A stretch of DNA of 64,000 nt from Calothrix anomala FACHB-343 (GTDB lineage Bacteria > Cyanobacteriota > Cyanobacteriia > Cyanobacteriales > Nostocaceae): contig NZ_JACJQG010000046.1 in assembly GCF_014696435.1 (NCBI RefSeq), positions 1 through 64,000 of the forward strand, given 5' to 3'. The position numbers and the translations under genes were made by a program. Below the pieces are notes generated by a model. The model was given only the letters and a program-made list of their open reading frames with translations, was not told where the DNA came from and made no database searches. Position 1 is the stretch's first letter. Each line of letters starts with the position of its first letter. This document shows, one piece after another, positions 8,967-17,717 of this stretch.

Positions 8967-9803
8967 TTAAGATTGATTGTATATTTTTGGTTCTAAATAA
9001 AAGAAACACATTGACTTTCCTCGATTTTCATACATGATATTCAGGAGAGTATTTTTAAATAAAAGATAGACCCATGTAGGGAGTTTGAAGGGAAAATCTT
9101 TTACTGTGCGATCGCGAGTCCATATTTCAGCAATATTATGGGTATCTTGAAACCGCGAGATGATGATTTCATCAAGTCCTGGAACGTTAGAAGTGTGCAT
9201 TTCCACAACTATTGTTGCTGTTTTCAAATTGGGGAAATTTCTCGGATCGAGCAGAATGCTTTCACTACCCTCACAGTCCATAATCACAAGGTATTTCAGA
9301 GAATCATTTAAAGCGTCCTGAAAACTTGTAATATCACATAATCCTTGCAAATCAAGCTGCTTTTCAACTCCATTCAACCGAGCCATCTCTTTAATCAGTT
9401 TACGTCCTTGAGTACCTGGCTCAAACGCAACAATTTTAGCTTGTTTGTTTCGCGTTGCAAAACCAATCGAGTAGTAACCCTCACCTGCACCCACATTGAT
9501 AATCTTTTCAAAGTCAGTTTGGCAAAGCTTTTCGATAATAGGATGGAGTTCTAATTCATAAGTACCTAGTAATTTTGGATAGTGAGCGCTCATAATACTT
9601 TCAGGAACATATTGCAAGCCAGCAAAAGGGCCAGAATATACATGTCCTTTAACTGTGCGATTTATCATCCCCAGAATTAATTGTAGAGGCGTAGCTGGAA
9701 TTCCATAAAATTCTTGCTCTCGAATGAATTGGAAGTAACTCCAAATTCTGTTGAAGGAAGGTAACGCTATCAAGTTTTGTCTGGGAAATTTAGAAACAGA
9801 CAT
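8967..9803 (-). CDS. FkbM-like SAM-dependent methyltransferase
   Basis: 278 residues. A class I methyltransferase core starts near residue 100: IINVGAGEGYYSIGFA is motif I (SAM-binding Gly-rich loop), followed by AKIVAFEPG (acidic end of strand 2) and YLVIMDCEGSE (motif with the DCEG seen in FkbM-type enzymes). The first 90 residues are a family-variable cap. FkbM-like enzymes O-methylate sugars or natural products; the substrate here is unknown. It is first in the minus-strand run and its stop lies 69 bases before the sigma-like gene, so it may be co-transcribed, but a function shared with CHAT/DUF1822 is only inferred from position. Confidence 0.75.
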   Translation of the reverse strand: MSVSKFPRQNLIALPSFNRIWSYFQFIREQEFYGIPATPLQLILGMINRTVKGHVYSGPFAGLQYVPESIMSAHYPKLLGTYELELHPIIEKLCQTDFEKIINVGAGEGYYSIGFATRNKQAKIVAFEPGTQGRKLIKEMARLNGVEKQLDLQGLCDITSFQDALNDSLKYLVIMDCEGSESILLDPRNFPNLKTATIVVEMHTSNVPGLDEIIISRFQDTHNIAEIWTRDRTVKDFPFKLPTWVYLLFKNTLLNIMYENRGKSMCFFYLEPKIYNQS

Positions 9804-10347
9804 GAGTTTTAGTCCTTAGTTTTGTCTTGACAACAGCTATTTCTGCTCATCCACTTTACTAATTTTCATTTTCTGGGATGAGCCAAGCTCTATTAGTGTG
9901 TCGATCTCTAGAACTTCTTTTATGCAAAATATTTGTGTGAATCTTATAACAAAGTATCGGGAACACCCATTTCTTCTAGGGATGGAATGAAACCGTTGAC
10001 TGATGACTGATGACTGTTAACTGTTAACTGTCAACGTTAAATCCCTTTGCGGGATGGGATGAGCTTAAATGTTCCTTGCTTATATGTCTTGCACATTTAC
10101 AGATGTAGCGTTCAGAAAAGCTATGATGTAAAGTTTTATTAATTTTATATTTGCATCTCAATTGCCAATTTGTTGGCGTTTGTTTACTTGACAAAGTGCA
10201 AACATTATGTTTTTGCATAGCTCGTTATTGATTGACCGATAACTTTATACAAGGACAATCGCAGTTAGCTTGGTCGATAAAAATTCGCAAAAATTTAAAT
10301 ATACATCGACCTTAGTATAAATTAGAATCAGCAGGAGGTCTGAATAA
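9804..10347. other. Intergenic region, repeats and weak hairpins only
   Basis: 544 bases without a supported gene. It contains a run of short direct repeats (GACTGAT x2, CTGTTAA x2, about 9998-10035) and a small hairpin ATCCC-tttg-CGGGAT near 10041-10055. A 64-codon minus-strand frame at 10024-10218 has no homology pattern or ribosome site and is not called. The right end holds the promoter and AGGAGG site of the next gene. Confidence 0.45.
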
Positions 10348-10590
10348 ATGCCGTATCCACAATCATCTCCTGATCGTGCGCAAGACTCTAATTTTCGAGC
10401 TAAGAAAACAGATTCCCGTTTATATCCCAATGCTTTACAACTAAAGTTGGCAATCATTGTTTTCGTAACTTTTGTTACAATTTTGAATCCAGGGAATTCA
10501 ACTGAAATAGCTTTGATATCTATGATATCTAATTGTGCTGTTGAGATTGTTGACTATTATAGTGACAAGCAATCTAATGACAAGAAATAA
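10348..10590 (+). CDS. Small putative membrane protein, unknown function
   Basis: 80 residues; a polar, Arg/Lys/Asp-rich first 30 residues, then one hydrophobic helix (LKLAIIVFVTFVTIL, about 32-46) and a weakly hydrophobic second half (IALISMISNCAVEIV). Called because ATG is preceded by AGGAGG with 10-base spacing and the frame is followed by a hairpin at 10623-10638 with a T-rich tail. I do not recognise the sequence. An opposite-strand frame of similar length overlaps it but lacks a ribosome site. Confidence 0.5.
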   Translation: MPYPQSSPDRAQDSNFRAKKTDSRLYPNALQLKLAIIVFVTFVTILNPGNSTEIALISMISNCAVEIVDYYSDKQSNDKK

Positions 10591-10622
10591 ACTTATTTGT
10601 CCAAAACTAAGAATTTATTGTT

Positions 10623-10638
10623 CGCCATATCAGTGGCG
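10623..10638 (+). terminator. Weak candidate terminator
   Basis: CGCCA-tatcag-TGGCG followed by gaaatagTCTTTTT, 33 bases after the stop of the small membrane protein gene. Short stem and an interrupted T-run make this tentative. Confidence 0.35.
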
Positions 10639-10683
10639 GAAATAGTCTTTTTAGGTTCTTTATTTGCTTAAGCTGATGTTTAT

Positions 10684-10711
10684 TTAGGGTTTATTTATGC
10701 ATAAACCCTAA
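10684..10711. repeat. Perfect 11-bp inverted repeat
   Basis: TTAGGGTTTAT and ATAAACCCTAA around the loop TTATGC. A strong hairpin without a T-run, between a small gene and an orphan frame. Could be a REP-like element or a processing/terminator structure. Confidence 0.6.
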
Positions 10712-10867
10712 TTGCATTTTACTGCTGATTTGATAAATGCTAATCTAAAATTAGTTCAAGTTGATTGTGGTAGATTGAAGAGAGAAAATACGATTTATTA
10801 TATTCTTGAAAGAGAAGAAATCAGTGATGCAAAATTAACCAGAGTAGTATCACCGCTAAAGAAATAA
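10712..10867 (+). pseudogene. Possible gene remnant, 51 codons
   Basis: A frame open from TTG to TAA with protein-like composition (LINANLKLVQVDCGRLKR, YYILEREEISDAKL, ending SPLKK) but no ATG, no ribosome site, and the hairpin 10684-10711 directly at its front. It may be the C-terminal end of a lost gene. Not recognised. Confidence 0.2.
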
Positions 10868-11016
10868 ACAAAAGTATTTTCTATTGGAAAATATCTGATA
10901 AATGCATGATTGAGGCTGATAGTAGCTTTTTAAGGTAGATATATTACAAAATCAGGACATAACCTGGGTTACGCCCTGAAAAGGATCTCTATTTCATGAA
11001 TAATTAATTTGATTAG

Positions 11017-11373
11017 TTAATAAACTAATGGAGTTGCACCCTGCATTTTTCTTAAAGAATTTATACAAGCACCACAATCACAGCCAAATAAAGCGATCGC
11101 CATATCACTTTCTTGATCGTTAAACTCTAGGATCGGTACTCCATCTGCTGAGACTGGTTCGGTTTCTGGCTGATATTTAGGAATTTCTGCCAAAACAGAA
11201 GCTCTGGCGCAGACTAGACCTACTTTATGTTTATTACGGATACAGGTGAGACGATCTTGTGTATTTGTAGGTTGTGGCTCGATAGCTTGAGCTTGATTAA
11301 TGACGATTCCTGTAGACAGGATAGAGCTAATAACTACAGGAGTTGAAAGTAAGTGAAGTAAGAACTTGTTCAT
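11017..11373 (-). CDS. Secreted small Cys-containing protein, unknown
   Basis: 118 residues from the first ATG (MNKFLLHLLSTPVV...). Residues 1-31 are a signal peptide with a likely cleavage after AQA (INQAQA-IEPQP). The mature part, about 87 residues, has five Cys (LTCIRNK, LVCARAS, then FGCDCGACINS near the end), so an exported protein with disulfides or a metal-binding CxCxxC motif is plausible. The frame extends 8 codons upstream to a TTG. No family recognised; stands alone. Confidence 0.6.
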   Translation of the reverse strand: MNKFLLHLLSTPVVISSILSTGIVINQAQAIEPQPTNTQDRLTCIRNKHKVGLVCARASVLAEIPKYQPETEPVSADGVPILEFNDQESDMAIALFGCDCGACINSLRKMQGATPLVY

Positions 11374-11616
11374 TAGATTTCCAGGTGAAAATTTCAACTA
11401 CTTAAATGAGCCGATTTCATCTTACAGTACAAACTAATATGCATCAGGAATGTCAGTTTTTTAACGTTAGTACAGCTTTGGATCAAATTGTGGGGAATTG
11501 GGGCTGAAAGTTCAACGCAAAGGGGCGCAAAGGTAAACGCAAAGGTACGCGGAGGATTTGCTAGGTATTAATGACATGCTGTATTTAAGTCTATTTTTGT
11601 TTTTAATGTTGCGATT

Positions 11617-13350
11617 TTAACTGTAGTGGCGGGGAGTGTAAACGGAGACATTACCATCAGGGCGTTGAATTGTCTTGGTTTTGCTAGAACCTATAATAAT
11701 TAGGGTTCGCATATCGGCTACTTCTGGTGTTAAGTCCTCAAGGGTAATTACTTTTACAGTTTGTCCATTGCGTCCGAGGTTTCGCCCTAAGATTACTGGG
11801 GTGTCAGGTGTTCTATAGCGCAGCAAGATATTTCTCGCTTCTGTTAGTTGCCAAGTACGCTCTTTAGATACAGGATTGTAGAAGGCGATCGCAAAATCAG
11901 CTTCAGCCGCCGCCGCAATTCGCTGTTCAATTATTGACCAAGGCTTTAAAATATCTGAAAGGGAAATAGTACAAAAATCATGTCCCAAAGGTGCGCCTAT
12001 AGCTGCTGCTGTGGCTTGCATGGCGGAAATTCCCGGTGCAACATGAATTTCTATACTGTCCCATTCTGGTTTATTGTGGCGATCCAAAACTTCAAAAATC
12101 GCTGTCGCCATCGCATAAATTCCCGGATCTCCAGAGGATACTACAGCTACATATCGTCCTTGGGCTGCTAAATCTAATGCCATTTCCGCCCGTGAGATTT
12201 CTTGGCGATTATCAGAATCATGTCGTTGCTTACCTTCAGCTAAGGAACCTACCAAATTTAAGTAAGTTGTATAACCGACTAAATCAGTAGCAGATTTGAG
12301 GATTTCTTTCACTTCCGGAGACATCCATTGCAAACTACCTGGCCCCGTACCAATTACCGCTAATCGTCCCCGTGATTGTCCGATAGTGTTGGGGTTGATA
12401 GGTTCGGGGGAAATTGCGATCGCTATTCCTTTCTCTGTCTTAATTACCTCACCATCTGTCCCTATAGCGGCAATAGCTACCGCTTGGCTGGGGCTATAAC
12501 CTTGTGTTAATAAACTTTCTAAGTGATTTGAAGTAAAAAAGCGTGTAGGGACTTTCAAGGCGCTAGCAACGGCATGAATTACCGGATTTGCGGCGATGGT
12601 CAGGGGTGCAAATACCCCAGCTATCGATGCTGGTGCAATTTCCGCCTCTGTTAATAGTTGCTGTATGGATGCTAGTACCTCATCCTCAGTTCCAGAAATT
12701 TCACTAATAGCGATCGCAATTGTTGCCGGATTGTATATTAAACAGTTTGATGTCGGCTGAAGCAAGCGATCGCTAATTTTAATAGTTAAATTTCCATTTG
12801 GATCGATGGGTAATTGACTGTTAGTTAACCAAAGCGCTATTCCTTCCAACTTTACCTGCGCCCCAGCTAGCAAATCAGAAATAAAAGTTTTTGCATCATC
12901 AGGATTAGCCAAATGATAACCAGCAGGCGGAGACAACAACGCTGTGCGAAACCGGATATCGCCAGTAGTTGTAATTGCGGCTTTCACATCAAAAACCTTA
13001 GCAATCCGCCGCGCTAAATCATTTACCCCACTCAATCCACCCAACAGGGGAACAACCGCGCTACCATCTTCAGCTACAGCGACTACTGGCGGTTCTTGGC
13101 GTTTATCAGAAATCATCGGCGCTAAGGTTCTAATTAAAATACCCGCCGCACAAATCCCAATCACCGGCGTTCCCTGGGCGAATAACTCCCGCACCGTCTC
13201 ACCAAAATTACTAAAGCTAACATCTACCTCAATAGTACGTCCCGCCAAACCGTATAACGTCGCCCCTGGTAAAACACTAGTTATTTTGCGTGCTACTGCT
13301 ACACTATTTTGACCCAACACCACAACAGCAGGTGCAACCTTCGTCATCAT
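11617..13350 (-). CDS. cobJ: CbiG-CobJ fusion (precorrin-3B C17-methyltransferase with cobalamin-biosynthesis CbiG domain)
   Basis: 577 residues from MMTKVAPAVVVLG. The N-terminal 320 residues fit CbiG (VVVLGQNSVAVARKI, GIRTLAPMI-type strand, LLGGLSGVNDLARRIA), which opens the lactone of the corrin intermediate in the anaerobic route. The C-terminal 245 residues are a tetrapyrrole methyltransferase of the CobJ/CbiH type (LAVIGTGPGSLQWMSPEV, VVSSGDPGIYAM, VAPGISAMQATAAAIG), which methylates C17 with ring contraction. The fusion couples successive steps of vitamin B12-type cofactor synthesis in the cytoplasm. The frame is open 48 codons further upstream to 13494, but that extension is encoded by the TTGGGCA-type repeat and the GACGCGAT palindrome, so I place the start at 13350. 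No other cob genes are nearby. Confidence 0.9.
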   Translation of the reverse strand: MMTKVAPAVVVLGQNSVAVARKITSVLPGATLYGLAGRTIEVDVSFSNFGETVRELFAQGTPVIGICAAGILIRTLAPMISDKRQEPPVVAVAEDGSAVVPLLGGLSGVNDLARRIAKVFDVKAAITTTGDIRFRTALLSPPAGYHLANPDDAKTFISDLLAGAQVKLEGIALWLTNSQLPIDPNGNLTIKISDRLLQPTSNCLIYNPATIAIAISEISGTEDEVLASIQQLLTEAEIAPASIAGVFAPLTIAANPVIHAVASALKVPTRFFTSNHLESLLTQGYSPSQAVAIAAIGTDGEVIKTEKGIAIAISPEPINPNTIGQSRGRLAVIGTGPGSLQWMSPEVKEILKSATDLVGYTTYLNLVGSLAEGKQRHDSDNRQEISRAEMALDLAAQGRYVAVVSSGDPGIYAMATAIFEVLDRHNKPEWDSIEIHVAPGISAMQATAAAIGAPLGHDFCTISLSDILKPWSIIEQRIAAAAEADFAIAFYNPVSKERTWQLTEARNILLRYRTPDTPVILGRNLGRNGQTVKVITLEDLTPEVADMRTLIIIGSSKTKTIQRPDGNVSVYTPRHYS

Positions 13351-13412
13351 AAAACTTCTGAAACTGTATATAGGTATAGTTAAGAGTCCACAGTCAATAG
13401 TCAAGTTGTTAG

Positions 13413-13432
13413 AGACGCGATCAATCGCGTCT
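13413..13432. repeat. Dispersed palindrome AGACGCGATNAATCGCGTCT, copy 1
   Basis: Near-perfect 20-bp palindrome (central C breaks symmetry), followed by GTACAATT. Same unit at 16540, 34071, 47997 and, degraded, 54833. Confidence 0.8.
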
Positions 13433-13458
13433 GTACAATTTTCAGTTGTCCCCCTTCC

Positions 13459-13485
13459 ATGCCCAATGCCCAATGCCCCATGCCC
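13459..13485. repeat. TGCCCAA heptamer repeat (short)
   Basis: About four units of ATGCCCA with one variant, linked to the palindrome copy by a CTTCC/CCCCC stretch. Forms part of the false N-terminal extension of the CbiG-CobJ frame. Confidence 0.75.
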
Positions 13486-13557
13486 TTGAACCAATCAAAG
13501 ATAATTTGGTAATATTCCAATGCGAAACCCTTGAAATAAAAGCAACTCTTCATTACC

Positions 13558-14547
13558 ATGCCAACATCTGCAATTGACGCTCAAGACGCAGCAGCTATCC
13601 AAGCGGTAACAGAAGGTGTTGCTGTATGCGATCGCTCTTTTTTTGGACGCATTCGTGTTTCTGATACCGATCGCATCCGCTTTTTACACAACCAAAGTAC
13701 TAACGATTTCCAAAGCTTAAAACCTGGTCAAGGTTGCGATACGGTAATGGTAACATCCACCGCTCGCACCATTGATTTAGTTACTGCCTACGTTTTAGAA
13801 GATGCGGTTTTATTGTTGGTTTCGCCTAACCGTCGCGAATATATCATGCAGTGGTTAGACCGCTATATCTTTTTTGCTGATAAAGTGCAATTAACCGATG
13901 TAACTGCTGAAACTGCAACCTTGAGCCTCATCGGCCCTGAAAGTCATGCAATTATCGAAAAATTAGGCGCAGAATCAATTCTCGGTCAACCCTATGGAAG
14001 TCATGTAGTAGTCAACGGTAACTTAATTATTGCCGTTGGTAGTGGCTTGGCTTCTCCTGGATATACTCTAATTTTGCCTGTCTTTGAAAAAGAGAAACTG
14101 TGGAGTCAAATTTTAGAATTAGGCGCAGTAGAATTGAGCGATCGCGCTTGGGATACGTTACGAATATTACAAGGAAGACCCGCCCCAGACGCAGAACTCA
14201 CAGATGATTACAATCCCCTAGAAGTTGGCTTGTGGCAAACCATATCCTTTAATAAAGGCTGCTATATCGGACAAGAAACCATTGCCAGATTGAATACATA
14301 TAAAGGTGTAAAACAAAACCTTTGGGGAATACGCCTAAGTGGTTTTGCGGAAATTGGCAGTGCGATCGCCATTGGGGATGAAAAAGTTGGTAAACTCACC
14401 AGTTACACCCAAACAGCCGATGGACACTTTGGACTAGGTTACATTCGCACCAAAGCTGGCGGTGTAGGCTTAAAAGTGCAAGTAGGAGAAACCGAAGGCG
14501 AAGTAATAGCAATACCCTTTGTTTCTCACGAATATCCTTCAGTTTAA
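13558..14547 (+). CDS. ygfZ: Folate-binding protein YgfZ
   Basis: 329 residues. A GcvT-like fold: N-terminal part with RIRVSDTDRIRFLHNQSTND, central strands, and the family signature KGCYIGQETIAR with Cys235, seen in YgfZ/IBA57 proteins that help assemble or repair certain Fe-S enzymes (radical SAM tRNA modifiers such as MiaB) in a tetrahydrofolate-dependent way. This signature separates it from glycine-cleavage T protein. Normal length for the family. Start ATG at 13558. It is divergent from the cobalamin fusion gene, with repeats between them, and nothing suggests an operon. Confidence 0.9.
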   Translation: MPTSAIDAQDAAAIQAVTEGVAVCDRSFFGRIRVSDTDRIRFLHNQSTNDFQSLKPGQGCDTVMVTSTARTIDLVTAYVLEDAVLLLVSPNRREYIMQWLDRYIFFADKVQLTDVTAETATLSLIGPESHAIIEKLGAESILGQPYGSHVVVNGNLIIAVGSGLASPGYTLILPVFEKEKLWSQILELGAVELSDRAWDTLRILQGRPAPDAELTDDYNPLEVGLWQTISFNKGCYIGQETIARLNTYKGVKQNLWGIRLSGFAEIGSAIAIGDEKVGKLTSYTQTADGHFGLGYIRTKAGGVGLKVQVGETEGEVIAIPFVSHEYPSV

Positions 14548-14709
14548 ACTTTTATCTCATAAGCACTTTTGCTGATGAATATCTTTGTTTATTTATCTAG
14601 CTTTTGAGATGCATCCCATCTCATCGGCAGAGATTAAATTTACATTTTTAAACTTTAGATCTAGATATAGATAAAATACAATGCTTATCATAGATTTCTT
14701 CAATCATTG

Positions 14710-15019
14710 ATGAAATATCACACCATTGATGAACTTCTCAGCAATAATCAGTCTTGGGTAGCTGAGAAACTAGCTCTAGATGCGAATTACTTTAACAGCA
14801 CTCCACGAGCAAAACGCCCCAAACATTCATGGTTGGGTGCTAGACATCAAAACTGGGTTAATCAAAGACTTGAATATCTCAACTGTACAATGGCAAATAC
14901 TTTCATCTCCCTTATTTACCAACTCCTCAATTCTCAATAATATGTCCGAAATTCATCCCACAGATGGAGTTGCGGGTTGTTGTTGCGAACAAGCAAGCAA
15001 ATCAGAGTTAATTAAGTAA
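14710..15019 (+). pseudogene. Decayed beta-carbonic anhydrase (internal deletion and frameshift)
   Basis: Frame 1 from ATG 14710 begins KYHTIDELLSNNQSWVAEKL and ALDANYF, the usual N terminus of a beta-carbonic anhydrase. Without the large central domain, the +1 frame then reads APNIHGWVLDIKTGLIKDLN (about 14813-14890), the typical C-terminal end of the same family. The roughly 150 residues between, including the Zn-binding Cys-His-Cys and the CSDSR loop, are absent. So a once complete gene has lost its core and shifted frame; the second frame runs on to a stop at 15019. It cannot make active enzyme. Family match is from motif memory and would be settled by a protein search with both frames joined. 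Confidence 0.7.
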
Positions 15020-15050
15020 GTCGGCGTAATTAAATAAACTGGCAAAGGCT

Positions 15051-15211
15051 GTCATTCGTCATTAGTCATTGGTAAGGGATTCAAGTCTATTTACGTTTCG
15101 TAATATGGTTTGCTTTACTTATACCGACTGACTTACATCTGAAAATTAGTCATTAGTCATGAGTTAACAGTAAAAACTCTTCTAATGACAAATGACAAAT
15201 GACAAATGACC
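15051..15211. repeat. GTCATTA / TGACAAA short tandem repeats
   Basis: Two clusters: GTCATTCGTCATTAGTCATT (15051-15072) and TGACAAA x3 (15184-15211), the second ending three bases before the stop codon of the DUF5331 gene. Confidence 0.65.
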
Positions 15212-15213
15212 AT

Positions 15214-16095
15214 TCAAAAATGAATATAAATAGCCTCCTCTGGATTCCAATCAACACCTTGACAAAATTCGTCCACCCAAGAAGCCAAACTACGAGCATT
15301 ACTACTAGGTGAGATTTGAGTTTTAGTAGGAACAACGGGCAATTGCATCTTCAATTGACTATCATTGCTAGGAATTTTGATCGCAACAGCCAGCGATTTC
15401 AAACTAGTGTAATTTTGGGGAATCTCCGTAGGCATTGCCGAAGGTAACATAGTTGTACCTTGTTTAGAAATCTTATTACTGATAGCAAGCGATCGCTCTG
15501 GCTGATTTTGCACTATGGTTTCACTAGCTAGCTTATCCATAACTAGCGTCGTCGCTGAAGATTCTCGACTCACTGGAGTAGCCACTGCAACTGATGTCAC
15601 AGGTTGGCGATCGCGAACTACTTCATTAGCTCCCGTAAACGATGATACATTAATCTTGGTTGGAGCCATATCACCAAGCGGCTGTTCAGAATTTAATATT
15701 CTTGTTGGCGAATTAGAAATATCCTCTAAATTTTCAGTTACCAAAGATACATGCTGAACTCGATCCTTAATTTCTGTTAACGGCTCATTTGACAATGAAT
15801 CAGCGGCCATAAAATCATCTTGAATTATCAAATCCAACTCTTCGTCAGGACTGAAGTTAAGACCCAAAGCCGCAATAATTTTATCAGGATTATTGCTGAG
15901 TTCAGTTATAAAATCAAGTATCTGTTCAAACTGCGGTTCTAACACAGATAAAGTCGCCAACATAAAACCAGAACAAGGCCGGCGCACGCCATCATAAGTA
16001 CCCCAAATTCGCATTTTTACTAACCAAGGGCGATTTTGTGCGTAATAACCCAGCCACTTCATTTTTAATGATTGACGTAGCTGCTGAATATTCAT
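15214..16095 (-). CDS. DUF5331-type cyanobacterial protein
   Basis: 293 residues from MNIQQLRQSLKMKWLGYY. The first 100 residues fit the conserved cyanobacterial DUF5331 block (NRPWLVKMRIWGTYDGVRRP, LEPQFEQILDFI, NPDKIIAALGLNF). The following 150 residues are low in structure, rich in Ser/Thr/Glu, and a last short block (SLASWVDEFCQGVDWNPEE) is probably conserved. No signal peptide or membrane segment. GAGGAAG lies 6-8 bases before ATG 16095, which decides against the 8-codon-longer frame. Function unknown. It lies 55 bases after the ferredoxin-like gene on the same strand and could share its transcript. Confidence 0.75.
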   Translation of the reverse strand: MNIQQLRQSLKMKWLGYYAQNRPWLVKMRIWGTYDGVRRPCSGFMLATLSVLEPQFEQILDFITELSNNPDKIIAALGLNFSPDEELDLIIQDDFMAADSLSNEPLTEIKDRVQHVSLVTENLEDISNSPTRILNSEQPLGDMAPTKINVSSFTGANEVVRDRQPVTSVAVATPVSRESSATTLVMDKLASETIVQNQPERSLAISNKISKQGTTMLPSAMPTEIPQNYTSLKSLAVAIKIPSNDSQLKMQLPVVPTKTQISPSSNARSLASWVDEFCQGVDWNPEEAIYIHF

Positions 16096-16149
16096 TGGCT
16101 TCCTCACTTCGGTCAACAAAGAGTGCAGACTGATATATTTTGAAACACT

Positions 16150-16482
16150 TTATCCCTGGGGATGAAACCGATAATAAAGCATCTGCTTGACTCTTTGATC
16201 GCCTAATAGATGTTGTTCTACCAATAGAGGTACTTCACTCGGTTGAACGCCGCTATACCAGACCATCTCAGGTAATACTAATACCATTGGCCCATTGCCA
16301 CATTGTCCTAAACAACCGCTAGCTGTAACAATTACACCAGCAACAGGCAAAGCAGCAAAGGCCGCTAAAACATCAGCTGCACCTTGTTTTTTACAAGCAC
16401 GGTTTTGACAAACGCGCACGCATTTAGGCAAAGAATTGGGATCTGTTCTAGGAAAGTCCGATGATTGAGTGGTGTTTGACAT
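16150..16482 (-). CDS. Thioredoxin-like [2Fe-2S] ferredoxin
   Basis: 110 residues from the first ATG (MSNTTQSSDF). Residues PKCVRVCQNRACKKQG and ASGCLGQCGNGP give the Cys pattern of thioredoxin-fold [2Fe-2S] ferredoxins (first cluster Cys pair, then C-x3-C), the fold found in NuoE/HoxE and in free cyanobacterial proteins. The C-terminal part (VWYSGVQPSEVPLLVEQHL) is typical too. An electron carrier in the cytoplasm; partners unknown. It is followed by the DUF5331 gene and preceded, 72 bases away across a dispersed palindrome, by cysteine synthase, all on the minus strand. Confidence 0.8.
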   Translation of the reverse strand: MSNTTQSSDFPRTDPNSLPKCVRVCQNRACKKQGAADVLAAFAALPVAGVIVTASGCLGQCGNGPMVLVLPEMVWYSGVQPSEVPLLVEQHLLGDQRVKQMLYYRFHPQG

Positions 16483-16540
16483 TTTTTCCAACTACAGAGA
16501 CGCAGAGGAGAAGACAACGGGAAGAAATAACACTTGTACA

Positions 16541-16558
16541 GACGCGATTAATCGCGTC
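16541..16558. repeat. Dispersed palindrome GACGCGATTAATCGCGTC, copy 2
   Basis: Perfect 18-bp palindrome, preceded by TGTACA, between the ferredoxin and cysteine synthase genes. Confidence 0.8.
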
Positions 16559-16563
16559 TCTGA

Positions 16564-17538
16564 TTAACCCACAGAAAGCCCCTTAGAAGCTAACCATTCC
16601 CGATTGAATATCCGCGACTGATAGCGCGAACCACTATCACACAAAATGGTAACAATAGTATGTCCGGGGCCTAACTGCTTGGCTAAAGCAACAGCCGCCC
16701 CCACATTAATCCCTGTGGAGCCGCCCATTAATAATCCATCTTTTCTCAGCAGTTGATAAACTACTCGCAACGCTTCTTTATCATCTATCTGAATTGCGTC
16801 ATCTGCTGGTACGCCTTCCATATTCGCTGTAATGCGACTGTTACCAATACCTTCAGTGATGGAACTACCTTCTATGCTGATTTCACCAGTTTTGATGTAG
16901 CTGTAAAGCCCGCTACCTAAAGGATCTGCCACAACGCATTTAACTGCTGGATTCTTTTCTTTTAAGTAAAGTGCCACACCAGCAAATGTACCGCCAGTTC
17001 CCGTTGCAGCAACCCAACCGTCAACTTTACCATCTGTTTGCGCCCAAATTTCTGGCCCTGTAGTTTCATAATGGGCTTGGCGGTTAGCTAAATTATCAAA
17101 TTGATTCGCCCAAATGGCATTATCTAATTCAGCCGCTATTCTCCCAGAGAGTCTGACATAATTATTGGGATCTTTATAAGGTACAGCAGGAACCGGGCGA
17201 ACTTCTGCACCTAAAGTTGTTAATGCGTCTATTTTTTCTTGAGACTGTGTATTCGGAATAATAATTAGGCATTTATAACCTTTGGCGTTACAAATATGCG
17301 CCAATCCAATACCAGTATTACCAGCTGTACCTTCAACTACTGTACCGCCAGGTTTGAGCAAGCCTTTTTTTTCCGCATCTTCAATAATATAAAGTGCAGC
17401 GCGGTCTTTGACGGAACCACCAGGATTAAGAAACTCTGCTTTAGCGAGAATTTCACACCCTGTTTCCTCACTAAAGCTGTTTAAGCGAATAAGAGGTGTA
17501 TTGCCAATGCTACCGACGAAGCCATGTTTGATATCCAT
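16564..17538 (-). CDS. cysK: Cysteine synthase (O-acetylserine sulfhydrylase)
   Basis: 324 residues. Fold-type II PLP enzyme: [10 protein letters not shown] near 11, PGGSVKDRA with Lys44 as the PLP lysine, the substrate loop [13 protein letters not shown], the phosphate loop [10 protein letters not shown] and a C-terminal [12 protein letters not shown]. Family enzymes make L-cysteine from O-acetylserine and sulfide. The sequence [12 protein letters not shown] near the end fits cysteine synthase rather than cystathionine beta-synthase. Start ATG at 17538. NTRC follows upstream on the same strand (180 bases), giving a sulfur/redox neighbourhood, though repeats between them argue against one transcript. 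Confidence 0.9.
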   Translation of the reverse strand: MDIKHGFVGSIGNTPLIRLNSFSEETGCEILAKAEFLNPGGSVKDRAALYIIEDAEKKGLLKPGGTVVEGTAGNTGIGLAHICNAKGYKCLIIIPNTQSQEKIDALTTLGAEVRPVPAVPYKDPNNYVRLSGRIAAELDNAIWANQFDNLANRQAHYETTGPEIWAQTDGKVDGWVAATGTGGTFAGVALYLKEKNPAVKCVVADPLGSGLYSYIKTGEISIEGSSITEGIGNSRITANMEGVPADDAIQIDDKEALRVVYQLLRKDGLLMGGSTGINVGAAVALAKQLGPGHTIVTILCDSGSRYQSRIFNREWLASKGLSVG

Positions 17539-17614
17539 TTTTGCCTGTACCTAAGTTCTGTCTATAAAAATTTTGGCTTATAGTGGCGGCAATATGGATT
17601 TATTGTGTCAAGGA

Positions 17615-17700
17615 AAATGGGCATGGGGCATTGGGCATTAATTATTTCTCCCTTGTCCTCCTTGTCCCCCTTCCCTTGTCCTCCTTGCCCCTTCCCTCAT
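17615..17700. repeat. TGGGCAT repeat and CTCCTTGTC-like repeat
   Basis: ATGGGCATGGGGCATTGGGCA (split here for length: three imperfect heptamers) followed by a CCTTGTCCTC-type pyrimidine tandem tract. The same pair of tracts recurs at 60586-60640. Confidence 0.6.
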
Positions 17701-17717
17701 CCCCAAATCCCAATGCT

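Noticed and set aside
10024-10218. 64-codon minus-strand frame
   Set aside because: Starts in repeat-rich DNA, no ribosome site or family pattern.
10245-10457. Minus-strand 70-codon frame opposite the small membrane gene
   Set aside because: The plus-strand frame has AGGAGG at proper spacing; the minus one has none.
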